Of a stretch of DNA of 64,000 nucleotides, positions 1-11,104 are shown one piece after another. Source of the stretch: Tubiluchus corallicola. Taxonomy: Eukaryota; Priapulida; Priapulimorpha; Priapulimorphida; Tubiluchidae. Location of the stretch: positions 107,336-171,335 of the forward strand of contig JAQGDQ010000475.1 of assembly GCA_030141605.1 (NCBI GenBank). Direction: 5' to 3'. Numbering within the stretch: position 1 is the first letter of the stretch; each line of letters begins with the position of its first letter. A model generated the notes under the pieces. It was not told the origin of the DNA, did no database searches, and was given only the letters and a program-made list of their open reading frames with translations. The position numbers and the translations under genes were made by a program.

Positions 1-164
1 TCTCCAGAAAAACAAGAGGAAAGAAGATAAAAAGGTCACTTTGTTTCAAAGTACCGCTGTTCTTTATCTTCATGTAAAACAGAAAGACAAATGAATCGTA
101 ACGAAGTACTTATGCTAATTTTTCGGCGGGAGTTTTCTAATCTAATCTCACCTGGTACTTTCAG

Positions 165-325
165 AGCCAGGTACAATCTGCACAAAAATCGATATACAGA
201 CGTCTTATGTTACGACCATTCGAGAGTAAAGCTCTCGTCTAAAGACGACGACCCGTCTTCGGATTATATAAACGCCAATTATGTAGATGGTTATAAGCAA
301 CCGAATGCCTTCATATCAACTCAAG
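165..325 (+). CDS. PTPN9: PTPN9 exon a: pTyr loop and DYINA motif
   Basis: The acceptor tttcag ends at 164 and the donor caag|gtaaca ends the exon at 325 (phase 1). It encodes KNRYTDV (substrate-recognition loop) and [17 protein letters not shown] followed by ISTQG. A second AG at 169-170 could shift the start by six bases. The reading frame stays open upstream to 91, but that part does not resemble PTP sequence and is read as intron. Confidence 0.9.
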
Positions 326-2541
326 GTAACATTTTAAAAGTTGTTAATCTATTTGTTAGTTACACTATCTTTAGCAGGGATGAGAATTTTCCGTGGATGC
401 CCAGAATTCCGAGTTTTTGGAAGACCAGTAGTGCCATTTTTGTAAATCGCGTAAATTCGTTGAGAAAATTTTTATGGACCAAGTACATTCACAAACTGAC
501 CGCTAGTTGGCAGGCCGTCACTTTGTTTACGTACATCAGTGTAACCACGTGTAGATCTCTATGTATAAAAATGTAGATTCAATTGTGCAGAGTTATTTGA
601 GTCAATTGCAGATAGTTTTTATATACTTTTGCATAGGAGCGGCGTTTTTGAGACAATTGGGTATCATGTATCCTTGATAGTTGGATATTTTAAGTTATGC
701 ATGAAACAAGGTAATTGATATTTTAAGTCCACTTAGAGGCTCTCTATGGTCACAAAATTGCAATTTGTTGCTGGCTCCAAGGGGACTTCGCCCCCCTTGC
801 ACCCCCATGGGGGCCTACGTGGCCCCCAACCCCCGTCCTGTTTCAGAATTTTTTTGCAATTTCTCATTCTCATCCCTGTTTTAGTAGGTGGCGTCTGATC
901 AGTTCCGGCTCTTAGTTAAAATGGCTAGGGATGCCGTATCACTGAATGAACAACGTATTATAATACTGAGGTTAGCTCTTTCAGGACTGCACCACTCAAA
1001 ATAGGTCTTATAAGACCTGTGACTTTTCTGCTACTGTATGAACACAGACATAATTATATGATTACAAATTAGATACTGTTCTATTCTGGAGTATCTCGGC
1101 TATCCAATCATGCTGTTTGTTTAACCCTTTTAGTCCCAAATTATTTTTTTAATAAGAAAAATTTTTTTGGCTTGGTACTTTTGTTCAGTATGTCCATCTT
1201 GTTTACACATAATAATTGTTTTTTTCTACCTGTACCCGCGTGCTAAATATAGCCTGTATCCCACGGATACATTGGGATTCAATGGAAACATAAAATGTGC
1301 TTCATTTTGCAACTGCTGATAATTTTTTAAAGTATTTAAGACATTTAGTATGCATGCCATGCTGATCTGTACAAAGTCGTCTCTAAAGTACTGTACCTTG
1401 CGCAGTTTTTTGTAATTTCTTTTCTAATTTGCCATTTTATCACCATTTTTAGTCGCCTGTTATTGGCTTAAATCAAAATAACTATTAACAGATCAAATAA
1501 CTGTCAGTTTTAAAATTTTATTAATTTTAAAGGCAGAAAATATTCTCGTATCCCACGGGGTACAACAGGTATGAAAGGGTTAAACATTTACAAGTGATTA
1601 ATTTGGTAGATTAAGAAAAACAGTTTGTCTTTAGGCACTCCAACTTAGCCTATTGAGTAGCTTTGCCTAGTGCACACTTGCGTGATCGTACACACTACTT
1701 TTATTGATCACCTGCTTGCTACAGCCCAAGCTGTGCAATGTTCTGCTGCTATTGCAGGAAAAACTAATTGATCAGCCAAGGACAAACTAAGCTTGTTTCA
1801 TATTTTAACAGGACTTTTTCCTGAAAAATATAATAGACTTGAGGCCAAAGTGTATCAGAGTGTTGTGTCTGAGTAGTTAAAATTTTCTGCATTAGCGGAT
1901 TTCACACACTGTACATTGTTACTGTGCAAACACTGCAGTTACTGAAAGCTTTTTCCATTTTTTTTCATCAAAAATCCATTTTTAATTTACCTAAGATAAA
2001 CAAATGCATTTCGTATATAATTTTGCATGAAAATCCATTGTATGAGGAGTAGAAACCTACAAAAATGATCAACTATCATGTAATTGTTGCTTAGTGAGAG
2101 CAGCTTTTCATGAACCCATGCAAAACGCAGCATACGCTTACTGTCCTAAAGGAGCTAATACTAAATCATTTGATATTTAATAATGGCACATAATTATATA
2201 TTATCTTTTTGCTTTTTTGTGTCTGTAGGCCTTGTCGTTCAGACTTGCAAACATTGCATGAAACAATGTTATTGTTTATTCTTTATTGATCAGTTAAATT
2301 CCTTTATTTCAATACATACAATGATACCATATAAAACATGCAATAAAATAAAGGAGGCACAAAAAATTGACGCATATTCTAATTAAAAAAGAACAAGTCG
2401 TGTATGAAAAACTTAGTAGGTAGTTAATTGCTTATTATCTGTACTGTAAAATTGCACTCAATGGCTGCCTATGTTTATTTGGTACCTAATATCATAGACG
2501 ATGTTTGAGGGGCTCTGTCCTATGTACAGGACATACGTTGT

Positions 2542-2578
<37 letters not shown>

Positions 2579-5500
2579 GCGTGTGCGCATGCGCGTGCGT
2601 GCGTGTGTGTACGTGTGCATGTACGTGTGCGTATATTTATATATATATATATATGTTGTTATAGAAATTTAAATATATGTATATACAGCAAACCGTTATG
2701 GTCCTCAAGGAGCTAAACTTTAATTCCTGTCTTATGTTCTTTATCCCATTTTTATGCTTATCCCAATTCCGAGTAAATTTGCTCTTTTGTAGGTCCTTTG
2801 CCAAAGACGTTTGCTGACTTCTGGCGAATGGTGTGGGAAGAACAAGTGCTAGTTATCGTCATGACAACACGGTAAGGGAAACTGTGAAATTTGGGGGCGG
2901 GGCGTTGTTGATTTGGTTGTGTTCCTGATGGTGAATACCATGTGCTGCCATCTGCTGAACTAATGGTGTTTATCTGCTGTTTTTTGTTCGAGGGTCAAAT
3001 CCGAATGTGGCTAATTGTCCTCCGCCATCACAATGTCCATTTTTATCTGCATTTGTTCAGGGATGAGAATTTTCCGTGGATACGCGGAATTCCGAGTTTT
3101 TGGAAGACTAGTAGTGCCATTTTTGTAAAGCGCGTAAATTCGTTGAGAAAATTTTTACGGACCCAGTACATTATTTCACAAGCTGACCGCTAGTTGGCAG
3201 GCTGTCACTTTGTTTACATCACGTACATCAGTGTAACCACATGTATATCTCTATGTATAAAAATATAGAATCAATTGTGCGGAGTTATTTGAGTCAATTG
3301 CAGACGGTTTTTATATACTTTTGCATAAGAGCGGCCAGTACTTAGGCATTTTTGAGACAATTAGGTATCATGTATCCTTGATAGTTGGGTATTTTAAATT
3401 ATGCATGAAACAAGGTAATTGATATTTTAAGTCCACTTAGAGGGAGGCTCTCTATGGTCACAAAATTGCAATTTGTTGCTGGCTCCAAGGGGGCTTTGCT
3501 CTTCAACCCCATTGGGGGCTTAGGCAGCCCCAAAACTCCCGGCCTGTTTCAGAGTTTTTTGCAATTTGTCATTCTCATCCCTGTTTTGTTCTGCTAATGA
3601 GCAGGGGGGGAGCATCGAACCTTCTAATTCGAGCGTCTGACTTTGATTCGAACGAGTTTTTTTAGAATTCGAATTCGATTTGAACATAAAATCATAGATT
3701 CGAATAATGATAATGAATGCATCGTGCAGTTAGCTTAATTTAGTTTAATGCAGCTAAATTATCAGCAGTTTTACTGCAGAACAAATTCTTTTAATGTGCA
3801 TGATCTTTGTAAGACTAATTTTTGCTGGTGGTTCAAAAACTTGTTCAAAAATCTTTCAATCTCAATTCGAATTCGAAATACCGAAGTTCGGTTCGATACG
3901 AATTCGAAAGGCACGGATTCCGTTCGATTCGAATTCGCTTTCTGATGGAGAATACTAACGGGCTGTGTTAAGCATTCGGGTACATTTGATGGCACCGTCT
4001 GTTAAAATGGGAGACACTTGATAAATATTGTCGTTTTTTGACTTTCTTAATTTTCGCTACTCATCGTAATCTGTATAATTAATTTCGGTGGTATGTTATA
4101 TATTTATATATATATAAGATTTGAAGCTACAGCTTCGACGGCGGCCTCATTTGCAGCGATCTATACATCAAATGAAAGGTCTCGATTTAGTGTCGTGCCA
4201 TTGGGGGTTTATTTTTCGAATCGGGTCCACCGAGACGAACGGGGGAGGGAGTCGAAAAACTTCCAAAATGGCCATTTTTTGCAAAACTTATACCTCTTAT
4301 TTCTTGAGAGCGGAAATGGACTGTGGGCAGTGCTGGCATCGGTTGAATGGCCCATTCAGCGGTGGGTGTAGTAGGCTTATTTAGAATTTGTGGAAGGGCC
4401 ACGGCGCATTGTGACAGACGTTTTGCCGAACCCAACTCTTGATTTTTTCGAAATTTTAGCCAAGCGGCCTGTAGAAAAACGTTGTAGCGGCACCTGGTGG
4501 GACTCTCGAAAGGAGATATATAGCTCTTTAGAAAGAGGGGAGAACAGGGCTAGACGATGATGTGGCTGTATTTTAGGAGGTATCCTCCCTGAGGAGCTGT
4601 GACGGGTTGATTGGAGGTTCCATTTCGGGCGTTTGTCCCTTGGAAAACAGCTGATGCAAAGCCATTGTTCTGACGTCATCCATTATACTCTGCCTATATT
4701 CCTTATAACTTTAATTCAGTAAAAGCTGCTACTGGTTTTGTATTATAAATGAGAACTATGTAGGATGTTCGTGTATTATTGATTATATTTGTATTTTTTG
4801 CGTGGGTTAATTATTTTTTTCTCTATCGTGTATAGCTTCTTGTTGCTGCTTTCGAATTTTTTTCGCACAGGTGTATTTGTAATTGGTTAAAATTATTGAT
4901 CTTTCTTCAGGACCGTGGAGCGAGGGCGGGTAAAGTGCGGTCAGTACTGGCCGAAAGACGTGGAGGGTGCTGAACAGTATGGTGATCTCATTATTATCAA
5001 CGTCAGCTGTCAGGAACACAGAGACTACACATTCACCACTCTTTCGATACAAAACACACAGGTACTTGTTGTTGCAAAGGTTTCCCATCTTGCTTATAAA
5101 CGTCAGCTGTCAGGAACATAGAGACTATACATTCACCACTCTTTCGATACAAAACACACGGGCACTTGTTGTTGCAAAGGTTTCCCACCTTGCTTATAAA
5201 CGTCAGCTGTCAGGAACACAGAGACTATACATTCACCACTCTTTCGATACAAAACACACAGGTACTTGTTGTTGCAAAGGTTTCCCACCTTGCTTATAAA
5301 CGTCAGCTGTCAGGAACATAGAGACTACACATTCACCACTCTTTCGATATAAAACACACGGGTACTTGTTGTCGCAAAGGTTTCCCACCTTGCTTATAAA
5401 CGTCAGGTGTCAGGAACACAGAGACTATACATTCACCACTCTTTCAATACAAAACACACGGGTACTTGTTGTTGCAAAGGTTTCCCACCTTGCTTATAAA

Positions 5501-8335
5501 CGTCAGCTGTCAGGAACATAGAGACTATACATTCACCACTCTTTCGATACAAAACACACTGGTACTTGTTGTTGCAAAGGTTTCCCACCTTGCTTATAAA
5601 CGTCAGCTGTCAGGAACATAGAGACTATACATTCACAACTCTTTCGATACAAAACACACGGGCACTTGTTGTTGCAAAGGTTTCCCACCTTGCTCATAAA
5701 CGTCAGCTGTCAGGAACATAGAGACTATACATTCACCACTCTTTCGATACAAAACACACAGGTACTTGTTGTTGCAAAGGTTTCCCACCTTGCTTATAAA
5801 CGTCAGCTGTCAGGAACATAGAGACTACACATTCACCACTCTTTCGATACAAAACACACAGGTACTTGTTGTTGCAAAGGTTTCCCGCCTTGCTTATAAA
5901 CGTCAGCTGTCAGGAACATAGAGACTATACATTCACCACTCTTTCGATACAAAACACACAGGTACTTATTATCGCAAAGGTTTCCCACCTTGCTTATAAA
6001 TGTCGGCTGTCAGGAACATAGAGACTATACATTCACCACTCGTTTGATACAAAACACACAGGTACTTGTTGTTGCAAAGGTTTCCCACCTTGCTTATAAA
6101 CGTCAGCTGTCAGGAACATAGAGACTATACATTCACCACTCTTTCGATACAAAACACACGGGTACTTGTTGTTGCAAAGGTTTCCCACCTTGCTTATAAA
6201 CGTCAGCTGTCAGGAACATAGAGACTATACATTCACCACTCGTTTGATACAAAACACATAGGTACTTGTCGTCGCAAAGGTTTTCCACCTTGCTCATTTG
6301 TTTTATGAGCAGATGCGCTGGCATAGTAGTGTCTAGTTTTTTTTACTGATTCAGTGTTGTGTTTACATGTCTTGAGGGCAGTTTTCATTCGTTTCTGAAG
6401 TCTGCCTGCCCAGTGTCTACAATAGAGGTAATGGGCATATGATGAGGACGATGAGTTGATCAGAAATTGAAATGCAATGTCTACTGTATTATTAATGCTT
6501 TTATAAATGCATTTTTATTGCCTCTTCCAATTCGCACGTTTTCACAGATAAGCAGCTTCGAGGAAAAATTGAATTTTATACGTACTTGTTTGCACATATA
6601 TTTGTTTGCACATATAAATGTTTGGAACTTTTTAGTAGTTGTTCTATGTAGTATGACTTTTGCTGGTTTACTAGCACTATGAATGGTTTTACTCGTATGC
6701 AGGTACTGTTATTAGTTTAGTAGCACTATATATGGCTCTGCTCGTGTGCAGGTAATGTTACTAGTTTACTAGCACTATTATATCTTTGCTCGTGTGCAGG
6801 CACTATTACTAGTTTACTAGTACTTGAATGATTTTGCTCGTGTGCAGGTACTATTACTAGTTTACTAGTACTTGAATGGTTTTGCTCGTGTGCAGGTACT
6901 ATTACTAGTTTACTAGTACTTGAATGGTTTTGCTCGTGTGCAGGTACTATTACTAGTTTACTAGTACTTGAATGGTTTTGCTCGTGTGCAGGTACTATTA
7001 CTAGTTTACTAGTCCTTGAATGGTTTTGCTCGTGTGCAGGTACTATTACTAGTTTACTAGTACTTGAATGGATTTGCTCGTGTGCAGGTAGTTTTTCCAC
7101 CTCTTTTGGCTTATTTCGTCTCTCTTTTACAGACGGAGGAATCTAGAGAGGTGACACATTGTCAGTTCACGAGTTGGCCGGACTACGGAGTTCCACACTC
7201 CGCTGCAGCAATGCTCGATTTCCTCTTCCGTGTGCGCGAGATTCAAGCATCGCGGATGCAGTCGCTAGGCACAAAGTGGAAAGGACACGAATTGGGACCA
7301 CCCATTTTGGTACATTGTAGCGCCGGCATCGGAAGAACAGGTATTTGCTGCGCTGATTGTTCGTTGTGCAAATTAGTGTGAAAAGCGTAATAAATTACCC
7401 CCAGACCGGTTTTTTGCATTTTACCCTTTTACCATACGCATCCCAGTAAACCTTTTCTATGACTTTTTCTAAATATGTTTTGTGCACAAAATACTTTCAG
7501 TTATTTATTTTAGGCGCATTGCCTCTCCACGAAATAAAAGTGAAAATGCAATATGTCGACTTTTTAAAATTGTCGAAACTTTACTTCGCTTGTCTATACA
7601 TTATACGGGCGATGTATCTGATAAAACAAAATGTCTGTTACTCAAATTACTCTACCTAAAAGAAGAAAGTAGTAGACAATAAATTCAAAATAACAATGAT
7701 TTTTGCACACGCGCTAGCAAAGTCGGTTGTCTACAGTTATTCCAGCATAGATAAGGGAACGTAACTAAGTGAATTTAAATTTCGTATTACTAGTAAGTCA
7801 CGTGTCTTTAAGCAGAGGTATAATGTATCCTATGGTGGTCAGCATAACCACAAATTATGCTGTTGCTGTTTACTAATGAAACACGTTTATCAAAAGTAAT
7901 TTATGAATTATGGTGGGGGTAATTTTTTACCCCCCGGTTACCAAAATCGGATGTAAAAAATCGTGACCCTATAAGGGTTAACAGATGAAACCTGGCTAGT
8001 GTTTTTTAGAAGTTGATAGAAAAGTAAATGTAATCATCGACATTATCGGTCACTTTCTGACCATTTGGTCATTTTCAGTTTTGGTCAGCTCATCTGCTTA
8101 TTTTTCAGGAACGTTCTGCACGCTGGACATCTCCTTGGCTCAGCTAGCCGACGTCGGAACGGTGAATGTGGAGTGCACGGTTCAGCGGATCCGCTCCCAG
8201 CGCGCCTACAGCATCCAGATGCCCGATCAGTACGTCTTCTGTCACCTAGCGGTCATCGAGTACGCCCTCAACGAAGGTCTTCTGGACGACGTCGACCTGA
8301 CCGGCTTCGACGACAGCGACGACGACAGCGACTGA
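165..8335 (+). CDS. PTPN9: PTPN9/MEG2-type tyrosine phosphatase, 5'-truncated (5 exons)
   Basis: Cytosolic protein tyrosine phosphatase that hydrolyses phosphotyrosine through a cysteinyl-phosphate intermediate. In vertebrates the family acts on secretory vesicles and carries an N-terminal CRAL-TRIO lipid-binding domain; that part would lie left of the window. Exons 165-325, 2793-2871, 4911-5061, 7133-7340 and 8109-8335 join in phase with GT/AG junctions. Visible motifs in order: pTyr loop [34 protein letters not shown], the WPD loop SWPDYGVP, the catalytic [10 protein letters not shown] (Cys and Arg intact) and the Q loop SIQMPDQY. The overall pattern fits vertebrate PTPN9 better than other PTPs. 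The protein ends in an acidic Asp/Ser tail (DDSDDDSD). All catalytic residues are intact, so I expect an active enzyme. Odd: the end of exon 3 seeds a 13-copy tandem array. The beginning of the PTP domain (about 30-40 residues) must be in an exon upstream of 165. Confidence 0.93.
375..878 (+). mobile_element. MITE family A, copy 1
   Basis: Starts CAGGGATGAGAAT and ends with the exact inverse ATTCTCATCCCTG. A second copy lies at 3058-3583 in the same orientation. TTTAG precedes the 5' end and recurs one base after the 3' end, a probable short target duplication. No transposase is encoded; open frames across it are incidental. Confidence 0.88.
1121..1583 (+). mobile_element. piggyBac-like MITE, copy 1
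   Basis: Flanked on both sides by TTAA, with CCCTTTTA at the 5' end and TGAAAGGG at the 3' end. TTAA target plus CCC-starting ends is the hallmark of piggyBac. The interior holds a conserved palindromic tatcccacgg..tac motif twice. A second copy is at 23613-24045. No transposase frame, so non-autonomous. Confidence 0.8.
2060..2165 (+). repeat. Interspersed repeat segment shared with 49424-49512
   Basis: The stretch with gcttagtgagagcag, ttttcatgaa and ctta(c/t)(t/g)gtcct.aaggag is matched by the reverse complement of 49424-49512. The 49.4-kb copy ends at a TTAA next to ctccttcagg, so this may be one end of another TTAA-targeting element. Full limits not resolved. Confidence 0.55.
2544..2660. 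repeat. (TG)n/(TA)n microsatellite
   Basis: Alternating TG runs with CG and CA interruptions grade into a TA run, inside PTPN9 intron 1. Open frames here only translate the repeat. Confidence 0.95.
2793..2871 (+). CDS. PTPN9: PTPN9 exon b: DFWRMVWEE
   Basis: Bounded by tttgtag| and |gtaagg. The 79-nt exon enters in phase 1 and leaves in phase 2, encoding [16 protein letters not shown] and then VLVIVMTTR. It is too short to stand out as an open reading frame and was recognised from the conserved DFW..VWE..V..IVM pattern between exons a and c. Confidence 0.92.
3058..3583 (+). mobile_element. MITE family A, copy 2
   Basis: Same 13-bp terminal inverted repeats and interior as 375-878, about 20 bp longer through small insertions. 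TTTGTT lies directly before the 5' end and again one base after the 3' end. Located in PTPN9 intron 2. Confidence 0.88.
3606..3955 (+). repeat. TTCGAA-rich interspersed repeat, copy 1
   Basis: Rich in attcgaattcga motifs. Shares gagcat.gaac.ttc, ttgattcgaac, gaacaaattc, gatctttg.aagac and the closing ttcgctttct.g..gagaat with 11105-11458 in the same order, so it is a dispersed element of unknown class, about 350 bp. Confidence 0.7.
4400..4727 (+). repeat. Dispersed element, + copy of an inverted pair
   Basis: Contains gggactctcgaaaggagata, gctctttagaaagag, tctgacgtcatccattatac and ataactttaattcagtaaaa. The reverse complement of the same blocks occurs in the same order at 9090-9405. Coding is not conserved between the two copies. 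Family not recognised. Confidence 0.75.
4911..5061 (+). CDS. PTPN9: PTPN9 exon c: KCGQYWP
   Basis: The acceptor ttcttcag ends at 4910 and the donor acacag|gtactt follows 5061. It encodes [15 protein letters not shown] through [11 protein letters not shown] and ends in phase 0. The last 61 nt (5001-5061) are the first copy of the 100-bp tandem array that fills the next 1.3 kb. I chose the first donor because exon d starts in phase 0 and the homologous protein shows no insertion here. Confidence 0.9.
5001..6300 (+). repeat. 100-bp x13 minisatellite made of exon end, splice donor and intron
   Basis: Thirteen head-to-tail units of exactly 100 bp; cgtcagctgtcagg recurs at 5001, 5101, 5201 and so on to 6201 with a few substitutions. 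Bases 1-61 of unit 1 are the last 61 coding bases of PTPN9 exon c; bases 62-100 are the donor gtactt and intron. Every unit therefore repeats a coding tail and a donor-like site, and a pyrimidine-rich tttcccaccttgc followed by gtcag could serve as an acceptor. Some units have acacacggg instead of acacacagg at the junction. A 55-nt pseudo-exon between these sites would shift frame. Confidence 0.95.
6660..7092 (+). repeat. 48-bp x9 minisatellite in PTPN9 intron 3
   Basis: The motif tgtgcaggta recurs at 6745, 6793, 6841, 6889, 6937, 6985, 7033 and 7081 (a variant at 6696), a 48-bp period. The array stops about 40 bp before the exon d acceptor. Because 48 is divisible by 3, the reverse strand stays open as a 16-residue repeat; this is not a gene. 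Confidence 0.93.
7133..7340 (+). CDS. PTPN9: PTPN9 exon d: WPD loop and catalytic signature
   Basis: Acceptor tcttttacag|, donor aacag|gtattt, phase 0 in and phase 1 out. It encodes [17 protein letters not shown] (general-acid Asp) and [13 protein letters not shown] (nucleophilic Cys, phosphate-binding Arg). Both motifs are complete. Confidence 0.95.
7392..7925 (+). mobile_element. Possible MITE in PTPN9 intron 4
   Basis: AAATTACCCCCA at 7392-7403 is matched by its exact inverse TGGGGGTAATTT at 7914-7925. No second copy and no clear target duplication were seen, so this may be a chance inverted repeat. It could extend to 7981, where a ccctataaggg palindrome abuts TTAA. Confidence 0.35.
8109..8335 (+). 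CDS. PTPN9: PTPN9 last exon: Q loop and acidic tail
   Basis: Acceptor ttttcag ends at 8108; stop TGA at 8333-8335. It encodes [20 protein letters not shown], then [12 protein letters not shown] (Q loop) and a C-terminal Asp/Ser tract. GC content rises sharply compared with the surrounding introns, as expected for coding sequence. Confidence 0.94.
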
Positions 8336-9089
8336 TATTTGCTCAGTCTTTTGTAGTTTTTATCCACGGTCATTCGAGGCGGTCACCGTTGGTGTCCGAG
8401 TTCGGTACCGCTGGACGTTATTAGTTAATCGAAGAGAGACAGATGAATGTCCTCCTGCCGAGACAAAGAGGCAGACATAGAGAAAATTTTGACTATTCTC
8501 GTTTGTACGTTGTTTACGAAAGTCGATGTTCTTCGTGTACAGAGAAATGGTGTACTTCTTAACTTTAATAGACACTTTTATGCACCTCCCGGTACGGAGG
8601 TGGAATTACGGACAGACATTTGTGTTGCGCTAAGATAGTATTAAGCTACTCTCCCGTTCCCACACGTGCTAATATAATCGTCTTCCGTCAACACCTGTCT
8701 AATTGCTCCATTAGTGCACCCGAGGATTTTTCCCTTAGCTCCAGCATCTCAACATTCTCTTAGCCGGAAGAGCTTGAGTCGGGTGATTACGTTGCTCGTT
8801 TGTCGAGACGATGAGCTTCCAAAAGACGCGGCAGTTCTTACAGCTCAACCTTTGCGCGATTTTTTCAGCGTCGTTCGGCGGCGGAGAGGCGGAAGCGCTT
8901 TTTTAAAATCCGTTTTAATCTCGTCAATTAGAAACTGCGGCGATGCACTCGCTGAGAAAGTTCTGCTGATGACGTTGAGTTTTTCTTGATACGGTGAATT
9001 CGGCGGTTGTGCGGATTATGCAATCATTCATCACTAGCAAAGGCCCCGCAAAAAATTTTATGTATAAATTCACTTATAATCAAAAATAT
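8336..9089 (+). other. PTPN9 3' UTR and downstream spacer
   Basis: No canonical AATAAA was found close behind the stop, so the polyadenylation site is not placed. The stretch to about 9000 is less AT-rich than the intergenic DNA, with short open frames lacking recognisable domains. Confidence 0.4.
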
Positions 9090-9405
9090 GCGAACATCAG
9101 CTTTTACTGAATTAAAGTTATAAGGTTATAGGCAGAGTATAATGGATGACGTCAGAACAATGGCTTTGCCAAGCGAAAATTGCCAAAAATAGAACATCCA
9201 ATTAACTGCTCGCTACTCCTCTTGGTAGACGTGTAGTAAAATATAACCTACATCATCGTGCAGCCCTGTTCCTCCTCTTTCTAAAGAGCCATATATCTCC
9301 TTTCGAGAGTCCCACCGGGCGCCGCTAGAATGGTTCTTCTGCAGGCTGGTTAACCAAAATTTCGAAAAAATCGCGAGTTGGGTCCGGGAAAACGTCAGTG
9401 GAAAA
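9090..9405 (-). repeat. Dispersed element, - copy of an inverted pair
   Basis: Reverse-complement match to 4400-4727: ttttactgaattaaagttat, gtataatggatgacgtcaga, ctctttctaaagagc, tatctcctttcgagagtccc. The middle part has diverged. With its partner it brackets the 3' half of PTPN9 in inverted orientation. Confidence 0.75.
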
Positions 9406-10299
9406 TCTATTACAAAATCGCTATTAATAGCTCATGACTAACTCATGAATAGCGTGTATGTTAAAGGTAGTAATTTGGCAGATGAACAATTTATCTTCAG
9501 ATTACTACACAATTTTTACTTTTCGTCGTAGGTTTGTTTTAGGGTTCATCTCTACTTACGGCCAAATCCTCTTGAATCGTGCGTGTGTCACATCCGTTTA
9601 ACTGCAGTTGCCTAACTTTTTACGAAGCCATTTGACCTCTAACGTTGCCAAACGTCCAGCATGTGGCTTCCAACGCCCAGCGTCGAGCATCGACGGGGTA
9701 GCAAACTTGGCGTCTGGCTCTCAGTTTGTGTCTGACGTCTTGCATCTTGGTCTCCAGCATCTTGGATTCGCTGGGGCATAAAAGCTTCCGCTATCCAATG
9801 TCTAAACAGTAAAACAAAATGGACGATGACGCTAGGCGCCATACGCTCAAAAACAAAAGAAGAACTTTCGTATCCCGCTGCCATAGTCTTTAGTTTCATC
9901 GCCCCGTTGACAATACATATGTTCTTTATCACTTCAAAACACCGGACTCTACCGTATGATTGGCATTCCCGTTATTAAATTCAACCGTGAATTATTGTCA
10001 TTCATTACAGTTTTTGGATGTCTCTAGCCCCCCCTTACCCCTACCACTCCCCCCCCCCCCGCCGATTCCACCTGGTGTGAGGTCAGAACTTGTGATGTCG
10101 TCGCATAATTGAGCGCAGTACCGTAATAACGACTTGAGTTGCAGCGTTTTCGTCGTCTGTTTTAGCGTAAGGTTAACTATAGTAATATATTACACGTGAT
10201 ATGCGAAAGAGAATTTGTATATATAGTGATGTCGTCAGTGGTTCTAGTAATTTATTATCTAGAAGTTATTGATTTTTTGTCACACTGGAAATATGTGTA
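9406..10299. other. Intergenic, no gene seen
   Basis: AT-rich spacer with a cytosine-rich tract at about 10028-10062 (long C runs). No coding pattern or element ends recognised. Confidence 0.5.
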
Positions 10300-10390
10300 G
10301 GTAATAATAATAATAATAATGATGATAATAATCATAATAATAATAACAACAACAGCTGTAATAATAATAATAACAACAACAACAACAACA

Positions 10391-10448
<58 letters not shown>

Positions 10449-10585
10449 ATAATAATAATAATAATAAACAACAACAACTACTGCTTCTGCTACTACTACT
10501 ACTACTACTTCTACTACTGTTGTTGTTGTTATTATTGTTATTATTATTTTTATCATTATTATTATTATTATTATATTAATATTAA
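10300..10585. repeat. Compound trinucleotide microsatellite (AAT/AAC/ACT)n
   Basis: Runs of taa, aac, act, aat and then the complementary gtt/att. The left half and right half are partly inverse (aac/aat versus gtt/att), so the tract could fold back. Confidence 0.95.
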
Positions 10586-11104
10586 TAAGATGTACGGCGA
10601 TAAAGTATTATTAGAAGTTCAGTTTTATTAAGAATATTATTAATAATAATGCATAAAATGAATGTTATTATTTATTTTCAGTAGAGCCTGCTTACATTAC
10701 TAGTAGTTCTTTTGAGATCTTATTTGCCTGTTATTTATCATTGCTTAACTGTTTTTATCCAAACAATGCAGATAATGTTGTTTTTTCTCACCTGTGCAAA
10801 GTACCAAAATAGGTATTATAGCTAGTTGATCATGTGGCTGGATGTTTTTAAAAATCTCGCAAGTTAAGCATAATTTATTAAGCAGCCCGAATGGATGGGT
10901 GGCTTTCCAGTGTTGTCTCTTCGCACAGGTATCTGCTGATATTTATGGGATATAACCGAGAATCTTCGTTCAATATGGGGTATCTTCAAAGACAACGTGG
11001 CATGTTCCGTATGAACTTTGGTGCATTTTGTCTGCGGAAATGCTCAATGCGGAATTGAGTTTACACTACTCAATACAGAAAAAGTGCAGAATCTATTGAT
11101 TAGA

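Noticed and set aside
1-40. Possible upstream PTPN9 exon ending aaaaag|gtcact
   Set aside because: The donor is poor and the Lys/Glu-rich text cannot be matched to the phosphatase with confidence.
91-576. 161-codon open frame at the left edge
   Set aside because: Only 165-325 is PTP-like; the rest runs through intron and the MITE at 375, and the same peptide [18 protein letters not shown] reappears in the other MITE copy at 3058.
3771-3995. Opposing open frames of 65 and 74 codons
   Set aside because: They lie in the TTCGAA-rich dispersed repeat, whose other copy at 11105 does not keep the frames.
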